A DNA stretch of 64,000 bases from Enterobacter oligotrophicus. GTDB taxonomy: Bacteria; Pseudomonadota; Gammaproteobacteria; Enterobacterales; Enterobacteriaceae. Every line of letters starts with the position of its first letter. Positions within the stretch are counted from its first letter, which is position 1. The translations under genes were made by a program, and so were the position numbers. The stretch is taken from the NCBI RefSeq assembly GCF_009176645.1, contig NZ_AP019007.1:4030001-4094000 (forward strand), in the 5' to 3' direction. Below are positions 18,711-30,461 of the stretch, in pieces. A model generated the notes under the pieces. It searched no databases. It was not told the origin of the DNA and worked only from the letters and a program-made list of their open reading frames with translations.

Positions 18711-20189
18711 GTGGACGAACTGAGTAAAGCGCTGTGTAGCAGTAGCTACGCGAAAGATAACGGCGTGTTGTTTTACAACGAGGATGTTTATATCCGTGAT
18801 GATACGCCAGCGTTTGCGCTGCTGGAGGTGCGCCGGGTACTGGGGCGCACGTTCGTCCCGGTGATCCTGACGCCGGAAGCGTTTGAGGAGATGCTGGCAA
18901 AAATCTGGCAGCAGAACAGCGGCGTCTCCCAGCAGCTGGTGGATGATATGGATGCGGATATCGATCTGATGGCGTTGACCGAGGAGATCCCGGATAACGA
19001 GGATCTGCTTGATAACGACGAAAACTCGCCGGTGATCCGCCTGATCAACGCCATTCTTGGCGAGGCGGTCAAAGACGGCGCATCGGATATTCATATCGAA
19101 ACGTTTGAGCGCACGCTGAGCATTCGCTTTCGCGTTGATGGTGTGTTGCGCCCGGTGCTGCAGCCTGCGCGTAAACTCGCGCCGCTGCTGGTGTCGCGTA
19201 TTAAGGTGATGTCAAAACTGGATATCGCCGAAAAACGTCTGCCGCAGGACGGGCGCATCTCTCTGCGCATTGGCCGCAAGGCGATTGACGTGCGTGTGTC
19301 GACGATCCCGTCTCAGTACGGCGAACGCGTCGTTATGCGTCTGCTCGATAAAAGTAATTTGAAGCCAGATATCAACAAACTTGGGTTGATTGATGAGGAA
19401 CTGGAGAAGTTAAAAGGGCTGATTGACCGCCCGCACGGCATTATCCTGGTCACCGGGCCGACAGGTTCCGGTAAAAGTACCACCCTGTACGCGATCCTTT
19501 CGGCGCTGAACGGCCATGAACGTAACATTCTGACCGTTGAAGATCCGATTGAGTACGAGCTGGAAGGGGTGGGACAGACGCAGGTTAACCCGCGCGTGGA
19601 CATGACCTTTGCCCGCGGGCTGCGCGCTATCCTGCGTCAGGACCCGGACGTGGTGATGATCGGGGAAATTCGTGATGGTGAAACCGCACAAATCGCGGTG
19701 CAGGCCTCGCTTACCGGTCACCTGGTCATGTCTACGCTGCACACCAACAGCGCCGCGGGGGCAATAACGCGTCTTCGCGATATGGGGCTGGAGTCTTTCT
19801 TAATCGGGTCATCGTTGCTCGGTGTCATTGCCCAGCGTCTGGTACGCCGGCTGTGTACGCACTGCCGTACCACCAGTCCGCTGGATGACAATGAAAAAGC
19901 GCTGTTCAGCTTTATGGACACGCCGCCGAAAGCGATCTTCCGCGCGGTAGGTTGTGAGCACTGCCGCCAGAGCGGCTATCAGGGCCGTGCCGGTATTCAT
20001 GAGTTTCTGGTGGTGGACAGCACCATGCGCCGCGCCATCCATGAAGACAAAGATGAAATGTCCATCGAAACGCAGCTGTTTAAGCAGGCCTATAGCCTGC
20101 GCGAAAACGGGCTGCTGAAGGTGATTAGCGGCGTGACGTCACTGGAAGAGGTGATGCGCGTTACTGCCGAGCGCGGAGGGGATGAGTAA
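18711..20189 (+). CDS. gspE: GspE, type II secretion ATPase
   Basis: Cytoplasmic hexameric ATPase that drives pseudopilus assembly, 492 residues. The start is GTG, chosen because GGCGGAGG stands 6 bases upstream. Walker A is [12 protein letters not shown] near residue 250. The Asp box and Walker B are [13 protein letters not shown], and the His box is [12 protein letters not shown]. The zinc tetracysteine is intact: CTHC and CEHC near residues 383-425. It overlaps gspF by one base (TAATG). Confidence 0.95.
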   Translation: MDELSKALCSSSYAKDNGVLFYNEDVYIRDDTPAFALLEVRRVLGRTFVPVILTPEAFEEMLAKIWQQNSGVSQQLVDDMDADIDLMALTEEIPDNEDLLDNDENSPVIRLINAILGEAVKDGASDIHIETFERTLSIRFRVDGVLRPVLQPARKLAPLLVSRIKVMSKLDIAEKRLPQDGRISLRIGRKAIDVRVSTIPSQYGERVVMRLLDKSNLKPDINKLGLIDEELEKLKGLIDRPHGIILVTGPTGSGKSTTLYAILSALNGHERNILTVEDPIEYELEGVGQTQVNPRVDMTFARGLRAILRQDPDVVMIGEIRDGETAQIAVQASLTGHLVMSTLHTNSAAGAITRLRDMGLESFLIGSSLLGVIAQRLVRRLCTHCRTTSPLDDNEKALFSFMDTPPKAIFRAVGCEHCRQSGYQGRAGIHEFLVVDSTMRRAIHEDKDEMSIETQLFKQAYSLRENGLLKVISGVTSLEEVMRVTAERGGDE

Positions 20190-21397
20190 TGGCTTCCTGG
20201 GCATGGACGGCAACGGACGCGGCAGGGAAAACCCGACGCGGCACGCTGCAGGCCGAAGGGCAAAAGCAGGTTCGCCAGTGGCTTCGCGAGCAAAAGCTGA
20301 TGCCGGTCACGATTACCGAAACCCGCGAGGCCACTGCCACCGGGAAAGCGAAAACCGGGGCAAAGCTCACCACGCCGGTGCTGTCGATGTTTACCCGCCA
20401 GCTTTCCACGCTGGTTAATGCTGCGCTGCCGCTGGAGAGTGCGCTGAAGGCGATCTCGAAGCAGACGGAAGATAAAAAGCTGGCGTCGATGGTGGTGGAG
20501 ATCCGCGAAAAAGTGGTGGAAGGGCATACGCTGTTTGATGCATTCAGCCAGTTTCCTCGCACCTTCGACAAGCTCTATTGCACGCTGGTGATGGCAGGTG
20601 AAAAAACCGGTCACCTCGGCGATGTGCTGGAAAAGCTGGCGGAGTATAACGAGCAGCGCCAGAAGATGAAAAGCAAGCTGACGCAGGCGATGGTCTACCC
20701 GATTACGTTGACCGTGGTGGCCATCGCGGTGATCAGCATTTTGCTGGTGGCGGTGGTGCCACAGGTGATTGAGCAGTTCACCCATATGAAACAGCAACTG
20801 CCGATCACCACCCGCACGCTGATTGCGGTGAGCGATTTCCTGCAGGCTTACGGTATCTATATTGCGGGTAGCCTCGCGGGCGGATTTATCGGCTTTAAAG
20901 CCTGGCTCAAAAATGCCAAAAACCGCTTTCGCTGGCACAGCTGGCTGGTGAACGGCTCGCCGATTAAAAAGCTGGTGTGCGCCATCAACAGCGCCCGTTA
21001 TATCCGTACTCTGAGTATTCTGCAGGCCAGCAGCGTGCCACTGCTGGAGGGGATGTATATCGCGATGGACGGTATCGAAAACCTCTATGCCCGGCAGGTG
21101 CTGGAGCAGGCTGCCGATACTGTGCGCCAGGGGGCGTCATTATATGCGGCGCTGGAGCAGGCGAAATTATTCCCGCCGACCATGCTCTATATGATTGCCT
21201 CAGGTGAAGAGAGCGGTGAATTAGGCAATTTAATGGACCGCGCGGCGGAAAACCAGGAATCAGCATTACAGCATCGTATTACATTAACGCTGTCGGTATT
21301 TGAACCGGCGCTGGTGGTATCAATGGCGACGATTGTTTTATTCATCGTCCTGTCAATATTACAACCGCTTCTGCAACTTAATAATATGGTAGGTTAA
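20189..21397 (+). CDS. gspF: GspF, type II secretion inner-membrane platform protein
   Basis: Polytopic inner-membrane protein of 402 residues that anchors the platform. Two homologous helical cytoplasmic domains are visible: FTRQLSTLVNAALPLESAL near residue 70, and YIRTLSILQASSVPLLEGM near 272. Three membrane segments lie at about 170-192, 222-240 and 370-395. The start overlaps the gspE stop (TAATG), so it is coupled. Confidence 0.94.
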   Translation: MASWAWTATDAAGKTRRGTLQAEGQKQVRQWLREQKLMPVTITETREATATGKAKTGAKLTTPVLSMFTRQLSTLVNAALPLESALKAISKQTEDKKLASMVVEIREKVVEGHTLFDAFSQFPRTFDKLYCTLVMAGEKTGHLGDVLEKLAEYNEQRQKMKSKLTQAMVYPITLTVVAIAVISILLVAVVPQVIEQFTHMKQQLPITTRTLIAVSDFLQAYGIYIAGSLAGGFIGFKAWLKNAKNRFRWHSWLVNGSPIKKLVCAINSARYIRTLSILQASSVPLLEGMYIAMDGIENLYARQVLEQAADTVRQGASLYAALEQAKLFPPTMLYMIASGEESGELGNLMDRAAENQESALQHRITLTLSVFEPALVVSMATIVLFIVLSILQPLLQLNNMVG

Positions 21398-21400
21398 ATC

Positions 21401-21850
21401 ATGGCTATGAAAAATAAACACCTGGCTCGCCAGGCGGGCTTCACATTGCTCGAATTAATGGTGGTTATTGTTATTCTCGGCGTACTGGCGAGTATGGTAG
21501 TACCAAACTTAATGGGCAATAAAGAAAAAGCGGACACGCAAAAAGCGACCAGCGATATTGTCGCTCTCGAAGGTTCGCTGGATATGTATAAGCTGGATAA
21601 CCACCGTTATCCGACAACCGAGCAGGGCTTGCAGGCTCTGGTGACTAAGCCTGAAATTGCGCCAATCCCGAACGGCTACCGTGCGGATGGCTATATCCGT
21701 CGTCTGCCGCAAGACCCGTGGGGCGGTGACTATATTCTGGTAAGCCCCGGTGAACATGGCGCAGTAGATGTATTTTCCGCAGGCCCGGACGGTGAAGCGA
21801 ATACGGCTGATGACATCACTAACTGGTCTCTGGATAAAAAAGAGAAATAA
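21401..21850 (+). CDS. gspG: GspG, major pseudopilin
   Basis: Main subunit of the type II pseudopilus, 149 residues as precursor. The leader MAMKNKHLARQAG is cut by GspO after Gly13, exposing Phe14 (methylated) with the required Glu at +5 in FTLLELMVV. The core shows the GspG landmarks TTEQGLQALVTKP, YIRRLPQDPWGGDY and the calcium-site region DGEANTADDITNWSL. It overlaps gspH by one base. Confidence 0.96.
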   Translation: MAMKNKHLARQAGFTLLELMVVIVILGVLASMVVPNLMGNKEKADTQKATSDIVALEGSLDMYKLDNHRYPTTEQGLQALVTKPEIAPIPNGYRADGYIRRLPQDPWGGDYILVSPGEHGAVDVFSAGPDGEANTADDITNWSLDKKEK

Positions 21851-22335
21851 TGAAAAATCAACGCGGCTTTACGTTGCTGGAAATTATTCTGGCGCTGGTG
21901 ATATTTGCCAGTTGCGCCATGATGGTGGTGTCAACCATACCATCACGCAGTGGTGCGGATATATTTGGCCAGCAATTAAAAGCTCTTGTTGATTATGGTT
22001 CGGACCGTGCGGTCATGGACGGGAATATCGTCGGGCTGGTTATTACCACGGATAAATATCAACTGGTGACGCTCGAAGATAAAAACGGCGAACGTCACTG
22101 GGTGCCGTTATCTGCTGGCCGAATTACCACTAAAGGCGATTTCCCGGAAGAGATGCACGTCTCACTCTCGCCTCAGCGCCTGGCCGCCACGGTGGAGGCT
22201 GAGCCGCAGGTGGTCTTTTTGCCGGATGGTGAAATCAGCCGCTTCACGCTGACGCTGCAAAGTTATGACAAAGAACATCATTTCCGCGTGGTGTCGCAAG
22301 GGGCGGCACCGGTATCGGTAGAAAACGATGGCTAA
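21850..22335 (+). CDS. gspH: GspH, minor pseudopilin
   Basis: Minor pseudopilin of 161 residues, part of the pseudopilus tip region. The prepilin leader MKNQRG is followed by FTLLEIILALVIF, with Glu at +5. The globular part has the GspH pattern GNIVGLVI...WVPL and ends with FTLTLQSYDKEHHFRVV. It overlaps gspG by one base and gspI by 8 bases. Confidence 0.93.
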   Translation: MKNQRGFTLLEIILALVIFASCAMMVVSTIPSRSGADIFGQQLKALVDYGSDRAVMDGNIVGLVITTDKYQLVTLEDKNGERHWVPLSAGRITTKGDFPEEMHVSLSPQRLAATVEAEPQVVFLPDGEISRFTLTLQSYDKEHHFRVVSQGAAPVSVENDG

Positions 22336-22708
22336 CGGCAACAAAAAGCAAAAGGGGATGACGCTGCTTGAAGTGATGGTCGCGCTGGTCATCTTCTCCA
22401 CCGCCGCGCTGGCGCTGATGAATTCGGTCTCCCTGAACGTGCGTTTCACCCACGGCCTGGCCGATACATTGCAGGCCAGTTGGGTGGCTGAGAACCAGCT
22501 CGCGGAAGCGCAGCTCACCAAAAGTGATTTCCCGGATGCGGAAGAGCAGGGGACGGAGATCATGGGCGGGCGCAGCTGGGGCTGGCGCAAACAGCGGGTA
22601 AAAACGGCGGATAACGGCTGGGCGAATGCGATCCGCGTCTATGCGGAAGGCGATGAAAGCCAGCCGGTTATTACGCTGCAGATTATTCCGCCGGGAGAGA
22701 GCAAGTGA
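22328..22708 (+). CDS. gspI: GspI, minor pseudopilin
   Basis: Minor pseudopilin of 126 residues, a component of the GspI-J-K tip complex. The leader MANGNKKQKG is cut before MTLLEVMVALVIF. GspI landmarks are seen: the SWVAENQLAEAQL helix and GGRSWGWRKQRVKTAD. It overlaps gspH by 8 and gspJ by 4 bases. Confidence 0.94.
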   Translation: MANGNKKQKGMTLLEVMVALVIFSTAALALMNSVSLNVRFTHGLADTLQASWVAENQLAEAQLTKSDFPDAEEQGTEIMGGRSWGWRKQRVKTADNGWANAIRVYAEGDESQPVITLQIIPPGESK

Positions 22709-23346
22709 AAAAAACGCAACGCCAGCGCGGTTTTACCCTGCTGGAGATCATGATTGCGCTGACCATTTTTGCCGTGATCAGCACCCTGGCCTGGCAAATT
22801 CTGGACGGTGCCATGCGCACCAGCTCTGCAACGGATGCCAGCGCGGCAAAACTTAATCAGCTTCAGCGAGCCTGGAGCCTGATGGAACGTGATTTTTTTC
22901 AATTGCAGGCGCGTGCGCCGCGTAACGAGCAGGATGTGTTCCGCCAGGAAGGGGATGCCCTTGAACTGACGACACTGAACGGCGTGAGCGGATCAGTGCA
23001 GCTTGAGCGCGTGCGCTGGCGGCTGGAAAAGGGCGTTTTATATCGCGATGTCTGGCCTGCTATCGACAGCCCGGCGGAGGTGAAGCCGGAAGAGGTTCCC
23101 ATCGTCGGTGCGGTAAAAACCATGCAATGGCGCTTTTACCACAAAGGCTGGCTGAAAAGCTGGGACGACGCTGCGCGGCAGCCGGATGGCGTGGAACTGA
23201 CGCTCACGATGGAAAACGGTGATACATGGCGTTGGGTGTTTACCACACCGGGCGATATGCCGGAAGTGGCTGCAGCACCAGAACAGAGTGCCGAAGCGCC
23301 TGTGCCAGCAGCAGAAGGTGCGCCAGCACCGGAGGTTAAACCATGA
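22705..23346 (+). CDS. gspJ: GspJ, minor pseudopilin
   Basis: Minor pseudopilin of 213 residues, part of the tip complex. The leader MKKTQRQRG precedes FTLLEIMIALTIF with Glu at +5. GspJ landmarks include LNQLQRAWSLMERDFFQLQ and the VRWRLEKGVLYRDVWP strand pair. The last 30 residues are an Ala/Pro/Glu-rich tail (AAPEQSAEAPVPAAEG), longer than the core needs. It overlaps gspI and gspK by 4 bases each. Confidence 0.94.
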   Translation: MKKTQRQRGFTLLEIMIALTIFAVISTLAWQILDGAMRTSSATDASAAKLNQLQRAWSLMERDFFQLQARAPRNEQDVFRQEGDALELTTLNGVSGSVQLERVRWRLEKGVLYRDVWPAIDSPAEVKPEEVPIVGAVKTMQWRFYHKGWLKSWDDAARQPDGVELTLTMENGDTWRWVFTTPGDMPEVAAAPEQSAEAPVPAAEGAPAPEVKP

Positions 23347-24353
23347 GTCGCATACGCAAGGAGAAAGGCGTTGCTCTGCTGGTGGTGCTGATCCTGCTGG
23401 TCATGATGTCTGCGCTGGCTGCCAAAATCAGCCAGCAATTCTGCCGTAATTTGCAGAAAACGCACTATCAGGTGAGCCAGCAGCAGCTGCGTTGGGCGAT
23501 GCAGGCGCAGGAAAAAGTGGTGAAAGATCGTCTTCAGACTGACGCCAGCGGCGAAAGTCAACCGCTCGCGCCTGATGGCGACTGGCACCAGCCGCTGGAA
23601 ACCCAGGGTGAAGATTACACGGTGGTAAGCCAGGTTGAAGACGCGCAGGACTGCTTTAACGTCAATAACCTGCTTGCCGCAGAGAAGTTAGCTCAGGGGC
23701 AAAATACACCAGCCGTGCCGGAAAAACCGCTGAAAGAGCTGATGGTTGAGCAGATCCTGACCCGTAGCGGGATCGGCCAGTCTACCGCGGAAGAGATTTA
23801 TCTGCAGCTGGTGGACTATCTCGATGGCGACAGCACCACCGTAAAAGAGGGGGCTGAAAGCGATGCCTGGGCGGGCGTGGTGCCCGCTCGTCTGCCGGCT
23901 AACCAGATGATGCGCAACATTGCCGAAATTAAGTTACTGCCTGCGTTTCCGGCCGCGGCGTATGCGAAAGTCAGCAAGCTGCTGTGTGCGCTGCCGGACA
24001 GCGCCAGTAAGGTGGATATCAACACTCTGAGCCAGGAACAGGCCGCCATTCTGGCCGCGCTTTTTCCTGGAAAACTGACGGACGATGATGCGGTTCGCCT
24101 GATCGAATCGCGCCCTGAAACGGGCTGGGAAAATATTGAGGCGTTCAGCAAGGTTCTGGAGCAAAACTTCCCGCAACTGAAAGATGATTTGCCGCGGGTG
24201 GCGGAGCAGCTCTCCATTAATAGCCGCTATTTCCGCGTCAACTTTGTCGGCAATACCGATGATTTAACGCTGCGCGTGGCCAGTCAGCTCCAGGTGAATA
24301 ACGAAGCTGGCGAGATTGTGACATGGCAACGTCGTTACCGAATGATTGAATAA
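23343..24353 (+). CDS. gspK: GspK, pseudopilus tip protein
   Basis: Largest minor pseudopilin (336 residues), which caps the pseudopilus. The leader MSRIRKEKG is followed by VALLVVLILLV. It lacks the Glu at +5 that other pseudopilins have, which is normal for GspK. Landmarks are DAQDCFNVNNLL, NQMMRNIAEIKLLPAF and KVDINTLSQEQAAILAALFP, plus a helix-hairpin-helix-like element near the end (ESRPETGWENIEAF). Confidence 0.94.
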   Translation: MSRIRKEKGVALLVVLILLVMMSALAAKISQQFCRNLQKTHYQVSQQQLRWAMQAQEKVVKDRLQTDASGESQPLAPDGDWHQPLETQGEDYTVVSQVEDAQDCFNVNNLLAAEKLAQGQNTPAVPEKPLKELMVEQILTRSGIGQSTAEEIYLQLVDYLDGDSTTVKEGAESDAWAGVVPARLPANQMMRNIAEIKLLPAFPAAAYAKVSKLLCALPDSASKVDINTLSQEQAAILAALFPGKLTDDDAVRLIESRPETGWENIEAFSKVLEQNFPQLKDDLPRVAEQLSINSRYFRVNFVGNTDDLTLRVASQLQVNNEAGEIVTWQRRYRMIE

Positions 24354-24368
24354 CTAAAGTCGAATTTT

Positions 24369-25502
24369 ATGAAACAGGTGCTTTTTATTCGTCCCGACAG
24401 TCGTGAAGGCGGGACAGTATGGTGGTGTGAATCCGGAAGTCAGCAGGTTGAAGCGCTGGAAAGTCTGGAGACGCTTGTAAGCCATCCTCTGGCGACCCGC
24501 GTATGCCTGCTGTTGCCTGCCAGTGAAATGATCTTTCGCCACTTTACGCTGCCGAAAAAGGTATCGTCGCAGGCGACGGCGTTTTCATGGATGGCGGAAG
24601 AGACGCTGATAGGTGAGGTCGATAATCTCCACTGGACGGTGCTCAACAAAAAAGGGAGAGAGGTCGACGCGGTCGCTATCGACGCCACGCGTTTGCGCCA
24701 CTGGCTGAGCCGTTTTCAGGCTGCGGGGCTAAACGTTGTTCAGGTCCTGCCGGATGCCTGGCTGCTGCCGGTGACTCAGGGGGGAAGCACGATCATCTCG
24801 CTGGGCGAGAATTACTGGGTGCGTTTTTCTCCCTCTGCGGCATGTGAAGTCGACGCAACATTGCTTCCCCTGCTGATGCAAAAAAACGGTGAGGGTGAGG
24901 TGTGCTGTTATGGCGACATCCCGGCGGACGTGGCGGTTGACGAACAACGTCCCTGGCAGCACCCACTGGCACTGATTCAGGCGCAGTGGCAAACCTGTCG
25001 CGTCAATCTTTTACACGGTGAATTCAGTGCTAAAGGCGCGAACGCGGGCGTGGTCAGGGGCGTGCGGGCTGCCATTGTGGCAATGGGGCTTTTGTCACTT
25101 GGAATGCTGCTTGGCCCGCGTATTGCGATGGCCTGGATGCTGGTGCAGCAGGAGAACATTACGCAGCAGGAGATCGTCCAGGTCTACCAGCACCACTTTC
25201 CCAGCATGCGCCAGCAGACCAACATCAAGTACCACTTTGGTCAGAATATTAAAAAACGGAGCAAAGGGATTTTTCGGCAGCTTGAGGATCTGGAAATCAT
25301 TCGCCAGCGGGTCCCGGCGCTGGAAATCACCCTGCTGGAATATGACAGCAGTCAGAATGCATTAACCCTTAACGTGAGTGCACAAGACCAGCAGGCATTA
25401 CAGGAATTTATCAATCAGGCCAGCGCGAATTTTGATTTCAGTCTGCAACCCGTTTCAAATAGCGCGCCATACACCGCAATGATCGCAGGGAAATATAAAT
25501 GA
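24369..25502 (+). CDS. gspL: GspL, type II secretion platform protein
   Basis: Bitopic inner-membrane protein of 377 residues that holds GspE at the membrane. The N-terminal cytoplasmic part (about 1-225) is actin-fold-like, as in other GspL, with LPASEMIFRHFTLPKK and WMAEETLIGEVDNLHW. A membrane segment lies at about 238-258, followed by a ferredoxin-like periplasmic domain ending LQPVSNSAPYTAMIAGKYK. It starts 15 bases after gspK and overlaps gspM by 4. Confidence 0.93.
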   Translation: MKQVLFIRPDSREGGTVWWCESGSQQVEALESLETLVSHPLATRVCLLLPASEMIFRHFTLPKKVSSQATAFSWMAEETLIGEVDNLHWTVLNKKGREVDAVAIDATRLRHWLSRFQAAGLNVVQVLPDAWLLPVTQGGSTIISLGENYWVRFSPSAACEVDATLLPLLMQKNGEGEVCCYGDIPADVAVDEQRPWQHPLALIQAQWQTCRVNLLHGEFSAKGANAGVVRGVRAAIVAMGLLSLGMLLGPRIAMAWMLVQQENITQQEIVQVYQHHFPSMRQQTNIKYHFGQNIKKRSKGIFRQLEDLEIIRQRVPALEITLLEYDSSQNALTLNVSAQDQQALQEFINQASANFDFSLQPVSNSAPYTAMIAGKYK

Positions 25503-25984
25503 AAGAGCGAATCGCACAATTAAAATCGCGTTATCAACAATACAGTGCCAGGGAAAAAAATATTTTAAAACTGTGTGCCGTGGCACTTTGCTGCGCCGCC
25601 GTATATTACGCAGGAGTGATCCCGTTGGATAATATGATTCAAAATAGTAAAGCCACGCTCGCCAGACAAAAAGAGACACTGAACTGGATGCGCAGCGAAA
25701 TTGATAAAAATCATCTTCAGGTTCATGTGGTTAAAACAGATAATCCGCGCACCGTGGTGGAAAATAGTGCCCATGAGATTAATTTATCCCTGACGGATGT
25801 ACGTCAGGACGGGCAGACTCTGGCGTTTGTGGTTAACCGCGTCAATGTTTATGAGTTAAAGAACTGGCTGCGGGAAATTAACCTTGCATCGGGCGTCAGG
25901 CTGCAAAAGATGAATCTCACGCCTGTTGATCACCTGAACGACGTCAAAGCTGAAATTGAGCTAACCTGGAAAACGAGTGCATGA
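25499..25984 (+). CDS. gspM: GspM, type II secretion platform protein
   Basis: Small bitopic inner-membrane protein of 161 residues that stabilises GspL. It has a basic cytoplasmic tail (YQQYSAREKNILKL), one membrane segment at about 24-42, a coiled-coil-like stretch (about 48-75), and a ferredoxin-like periplasmic domain. It overlaps gspL and gspO by 4 bases each. No gspN follows, the same as in K-12. Confidence 0.9.
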   Translation: MKERIAQLKSRYQQYSAREKNILKLCAVALCCAAVYYAGVIPLDNMIQNSKATLARQKETLNWMRSEIDKNHLQVHVVKTDNPRTVVENSAHEINLSLTDVRQDGQTLAFVVNRVNVYELKNWLREINLASGVRLQKMNLTPVDHLNDVKAEIELTWKTSA

Positions 25985-26778
25985 GCATTATCGACTCTCT
26001 CCGTGAGGCCTGGCCTGTGGGATTTCCGGTGATGAGCGCGGTGTTTGGCGCGATAACAGGAAGTTTTCTCGGCGTTGTCGTCGAACGTGTTCCGGCGATG
26101 GTCAGAGAGGAAGCGGAAAGCGATAATTTGCTTTTCCCCGGCTCTCACTGCCCGGTTTGTCAGCATTCGCTGTCCGCATGGGAGAATATTCCCCTGGTGA
26201 GCTGGCTGGCGCTGCGTGGACGTTGCCGGAAATGCCGTAGCGCAATACCGCTGCGGCTGTTTTTAATGGAGCTTGTGTCAGCACTGGGTTTTGGCCTTAC
26301 AGCCTGTTTTATCGCTGACGCCGGAACGCTGTTTTCGCTCTGGCTGCTGGCGGCGTTCCTGTTGCCCCTGGCGATGATTGACTGGCGGCACCAGCTGCTG
26401 CCGGATTGTCTGACGCAACCCCTGCTGTGGGCCGGATTACTCCTTCACGCGGTGGGCCACACGTTGCCCCTGCAGGACGCGCTATTTGGCGCAGTGGCGG
26501 GCTACCTCTCGCTCTGGCTGATCTACTGGGCGTTTCGCCTGATGACGGGCCGCGAAGGGCTGGGATATGGGGACTTCAAACTGCTTGCTGCACTCGGGGC
26601 ATGGTGCGGCTGGCAGGCGTTACCCCTGATTCTGTTTGCTGCGTCTGTAAGCGGTATTGCCGGTTACTTCTTATTTAATAAGCTAAATAAAAATAACCAA
26701 ACTATTTCTTTCGGGCCGTACCTGGCGCTTGCAGGAATAGGTGTTTTCGTTAGTCAGCTATTTGCATTCACATATTAA
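25981..26778 (+). CDS. gspO: GspO, prepilin peptidase/N-methyltransferase
   Basis: Inner-membrane aspartic protease that cuts the leaders of GspG-K and methylates the new N-terminus; 265 residues. The cytoplasmic zinc loop has two Cys pairs, CPVC near residue 57 and CRKC near 83. The catalytic aspartates are in MIDWRHQLLPD (about 128) and the conserved GYGDFK motif (about 197). Around seven or eight membrane segments are visible. It is last in the gspC-O operon; the coding end is coupled to gspM by 4 bases. Confidence 0.94.
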   Translation: MSIIDSLREAWPVGFPVMSAVFGAITGSFLGVVVERVPAMVREEAESDNLLFPGSHCPVCQHSLSAWENIPLVSWLALRGRCRKCRSAIPLRLFLMELVSALGFGLTACFIADAGTLFSLWLLAAFLLPLAMIDWRHQLLPDCLTQPLLWAGLLLHAVGHTLPLQDALFGAVAGYLSLWLIYWAFRLMTGREGLGYGDFKLLAALGAWCGWQALPLILFAASVSGIAGYFLFNKLNKNNQTISFGPYLALAGIGVFVSQLFAFTY

Positions 26779-26993
26779 ATATCCAGGTCAAGATTTTTTA
26801 TAAATCTTTTCGACGAGGAAATGGAAGGAATACGTTTACCCCTCAGTGTATTGTAATAGACATAAGCTATACGGACTTTTAGCTTGTATCTTTTTATGGA
26901 GGAAAACAACTCGTCATCGTTTTTGGTAACGGCTGTCATGTTTTTGAAGATATAAGACACTCCATGTTCTAAAGGAATACATGGGTCATTCAC
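26775..26993 (-). CDS. Small hypothetical ORF between gspO and the chitinase gene
   Basis: AT-rich 72-codon frame on the minus strand in an otherwise empty 240-bp spacer, overlapping the gspO stop by 4 bases. The product is basic and has no recognised domain; KRYKLKVRIAYVYYNTLRG might be helical. No Shine-Dalgarno sequence precedes its ATG, so it may not be translated. The spacer must also contain the chitinase promoter, and a weak hairpin AAGATTT / AAATCTT (26790-26808) that may end the gsp transcript. Confidence 0.25.
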   Translation of the reverse strand: MNDPCIPLEHGVSYIFKNMTAVTKNDDELFSSIKRYKLKVRIAYVYYNTLRGKRIPSISSSKRFIKNLDLDI

Positions 26994-27001
26994 GTTAATA
27001 A

Positions 27002-29737
<2,736 letters not shown>

Positions 29738-29752
29738 TCTTCTGAGCCTGAA

Positions 29753-29812
29753 ATTGCGGGCATGATATCAGCCCGCAATTATTGGTCACACCCCACTTCG
29801 GGTGTGACCAAT
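29753..29812 (+). terminator. Double hairpin downstream of the GH18 chitinase gene
   Basis: Hairpin one: ATTGCGGGC (29753-29761) with GCCCGCAAT (29771-29779), followed by TATT. Hairpin two: ATTGGTCACACCC (29781-29793) with GGGTGTGACCAAT (29800-29812), a perfect 13-bp stem and 6-nt loop, without a T run. The first could terminate; the second is better seen as an RNA structure or protein site. Confidence 0.6.
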
Positions 29813-29876
29813 AACCCAACATATAAAACGATGTGCGCAAGGAGAGAATGGGAAACTCATCAAGCAGGTGAAGACA

Positions 29877-30317
29877 ATGAAACGCCTAATTTTGTTATTG
29901 TTGATTATTAGTCAAAGTGCATTCGCCAATTGTTGGGACAACGCTGCACATTATTATCACGTCGACCCCTATTTATTATTTGCAATCGCGAATGTGGAGT
30001 CGGGGATGAATCCTCATGCAGTGGGCTGGAATCACGATGGTTCGCGGGATGTGGGTTTAATGCAAATTAACAGCTCGCATTTTAATGAATTAGAACGCCA
30101 CGGCATCGATGAGTATCGCTTAATGACTGAACCCTGTACGTCTATTATGGTCGGTGCATCCATACTGGCTCATATGATAAAGGTCTATGGCTATAACTGG
30201 GAGGCGGTAGGTGCTTATAACGCCGGGCTCAAAAAAGAAAATTATCCCCAGCGTATGAAATATGCCCGCAAGGTTTGGGAAAAATATCAGCAAATAAAGA
30301 CGGCTGGCAACCTGTGA
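29877..30317 (+). CDS. Small exported lytic transglycosylase (SLT, IagB/VirB1-like)
   Basis: Peptidoglycan-cleaving enzyme of 146 residues. The ATG at 29877 is chosen over a GTG three codons earlier because AGGTGA lies about 5-8 bases ahead. A signal peptide (MKRLILLLLIISQSAFA) is followed by the SLT domain: catalytic Glu41 in AIANVESGMNP, then GLMQINSSHF and AVGAYNAG, all family motifs. Enzymes of this type open the wall for secretion machines or help pilus assembly. Its position between two chitinase genes next to a T2SS suggests it serves the secreton, or is itself exported. No gene of this kind sits at the K-12 gsp locus. Confidence 0.85.
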   Translation: MKRLILLLLIISQSAFANCWDNAAHYYHVDPYLLFAIANVESGMNPHAVGWNHDGSRDVGLMQINSSHFNELERHGIDEYRLMTEPCTSIMVGASILAHMIKVYGYNWEAVGAYNAGLKKENYPQRMKYARKVWEKYQQIKTAGNL

Positions 30318-30330
30318 ATTCTCATTTTTA

Positions 30331-30366
30331 TTTTTTGAAGAATGCTGGATGGTGTTCTTCAAAAAA
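30331..30366. repeat. Inverted repeat after the transglycosylase gene
   Basis: TTTTTTGAAGAA (30331-30342) is mirrored by TTCTTCAAAAAA (30355-30366). The T run is on the 5' side and the A run on the 3' side, the opposite of an intrinsic terminator, on both strands. Confidence 0.6.
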
Positions 30367-30386
30367 TGAAAACCACCGCATTCTTT

Positions 30387-30418
30387 GGTTTATTTATTAA
30401 GGGAGTAATAAATAAACC
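30387..30418. repeat. Perfect AT-rich palindrome ahead of the GH19 chitinase gene
   Basis: GGTTTATTTATTA (30387-30399) pairs perfectly with TAATAAATAAACC (30406-30418), loop AGGGAG. It ends 43 bases before the chitinase ATG. It could be an operator or a 5' leader hairpin; no regulator can be named. Confidence 0.7.
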
Positions 30419-30461
30419 TGGAATGTATTAACCCTCGTTTTTGAATACAGGATTATTTGAA

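Noticed and set aside
25984..26000. Loss of gspN
   Set aside because: gspM runs straight into gspO, but K-12-type gsp operons also lack gspN, so this is not a deletion.
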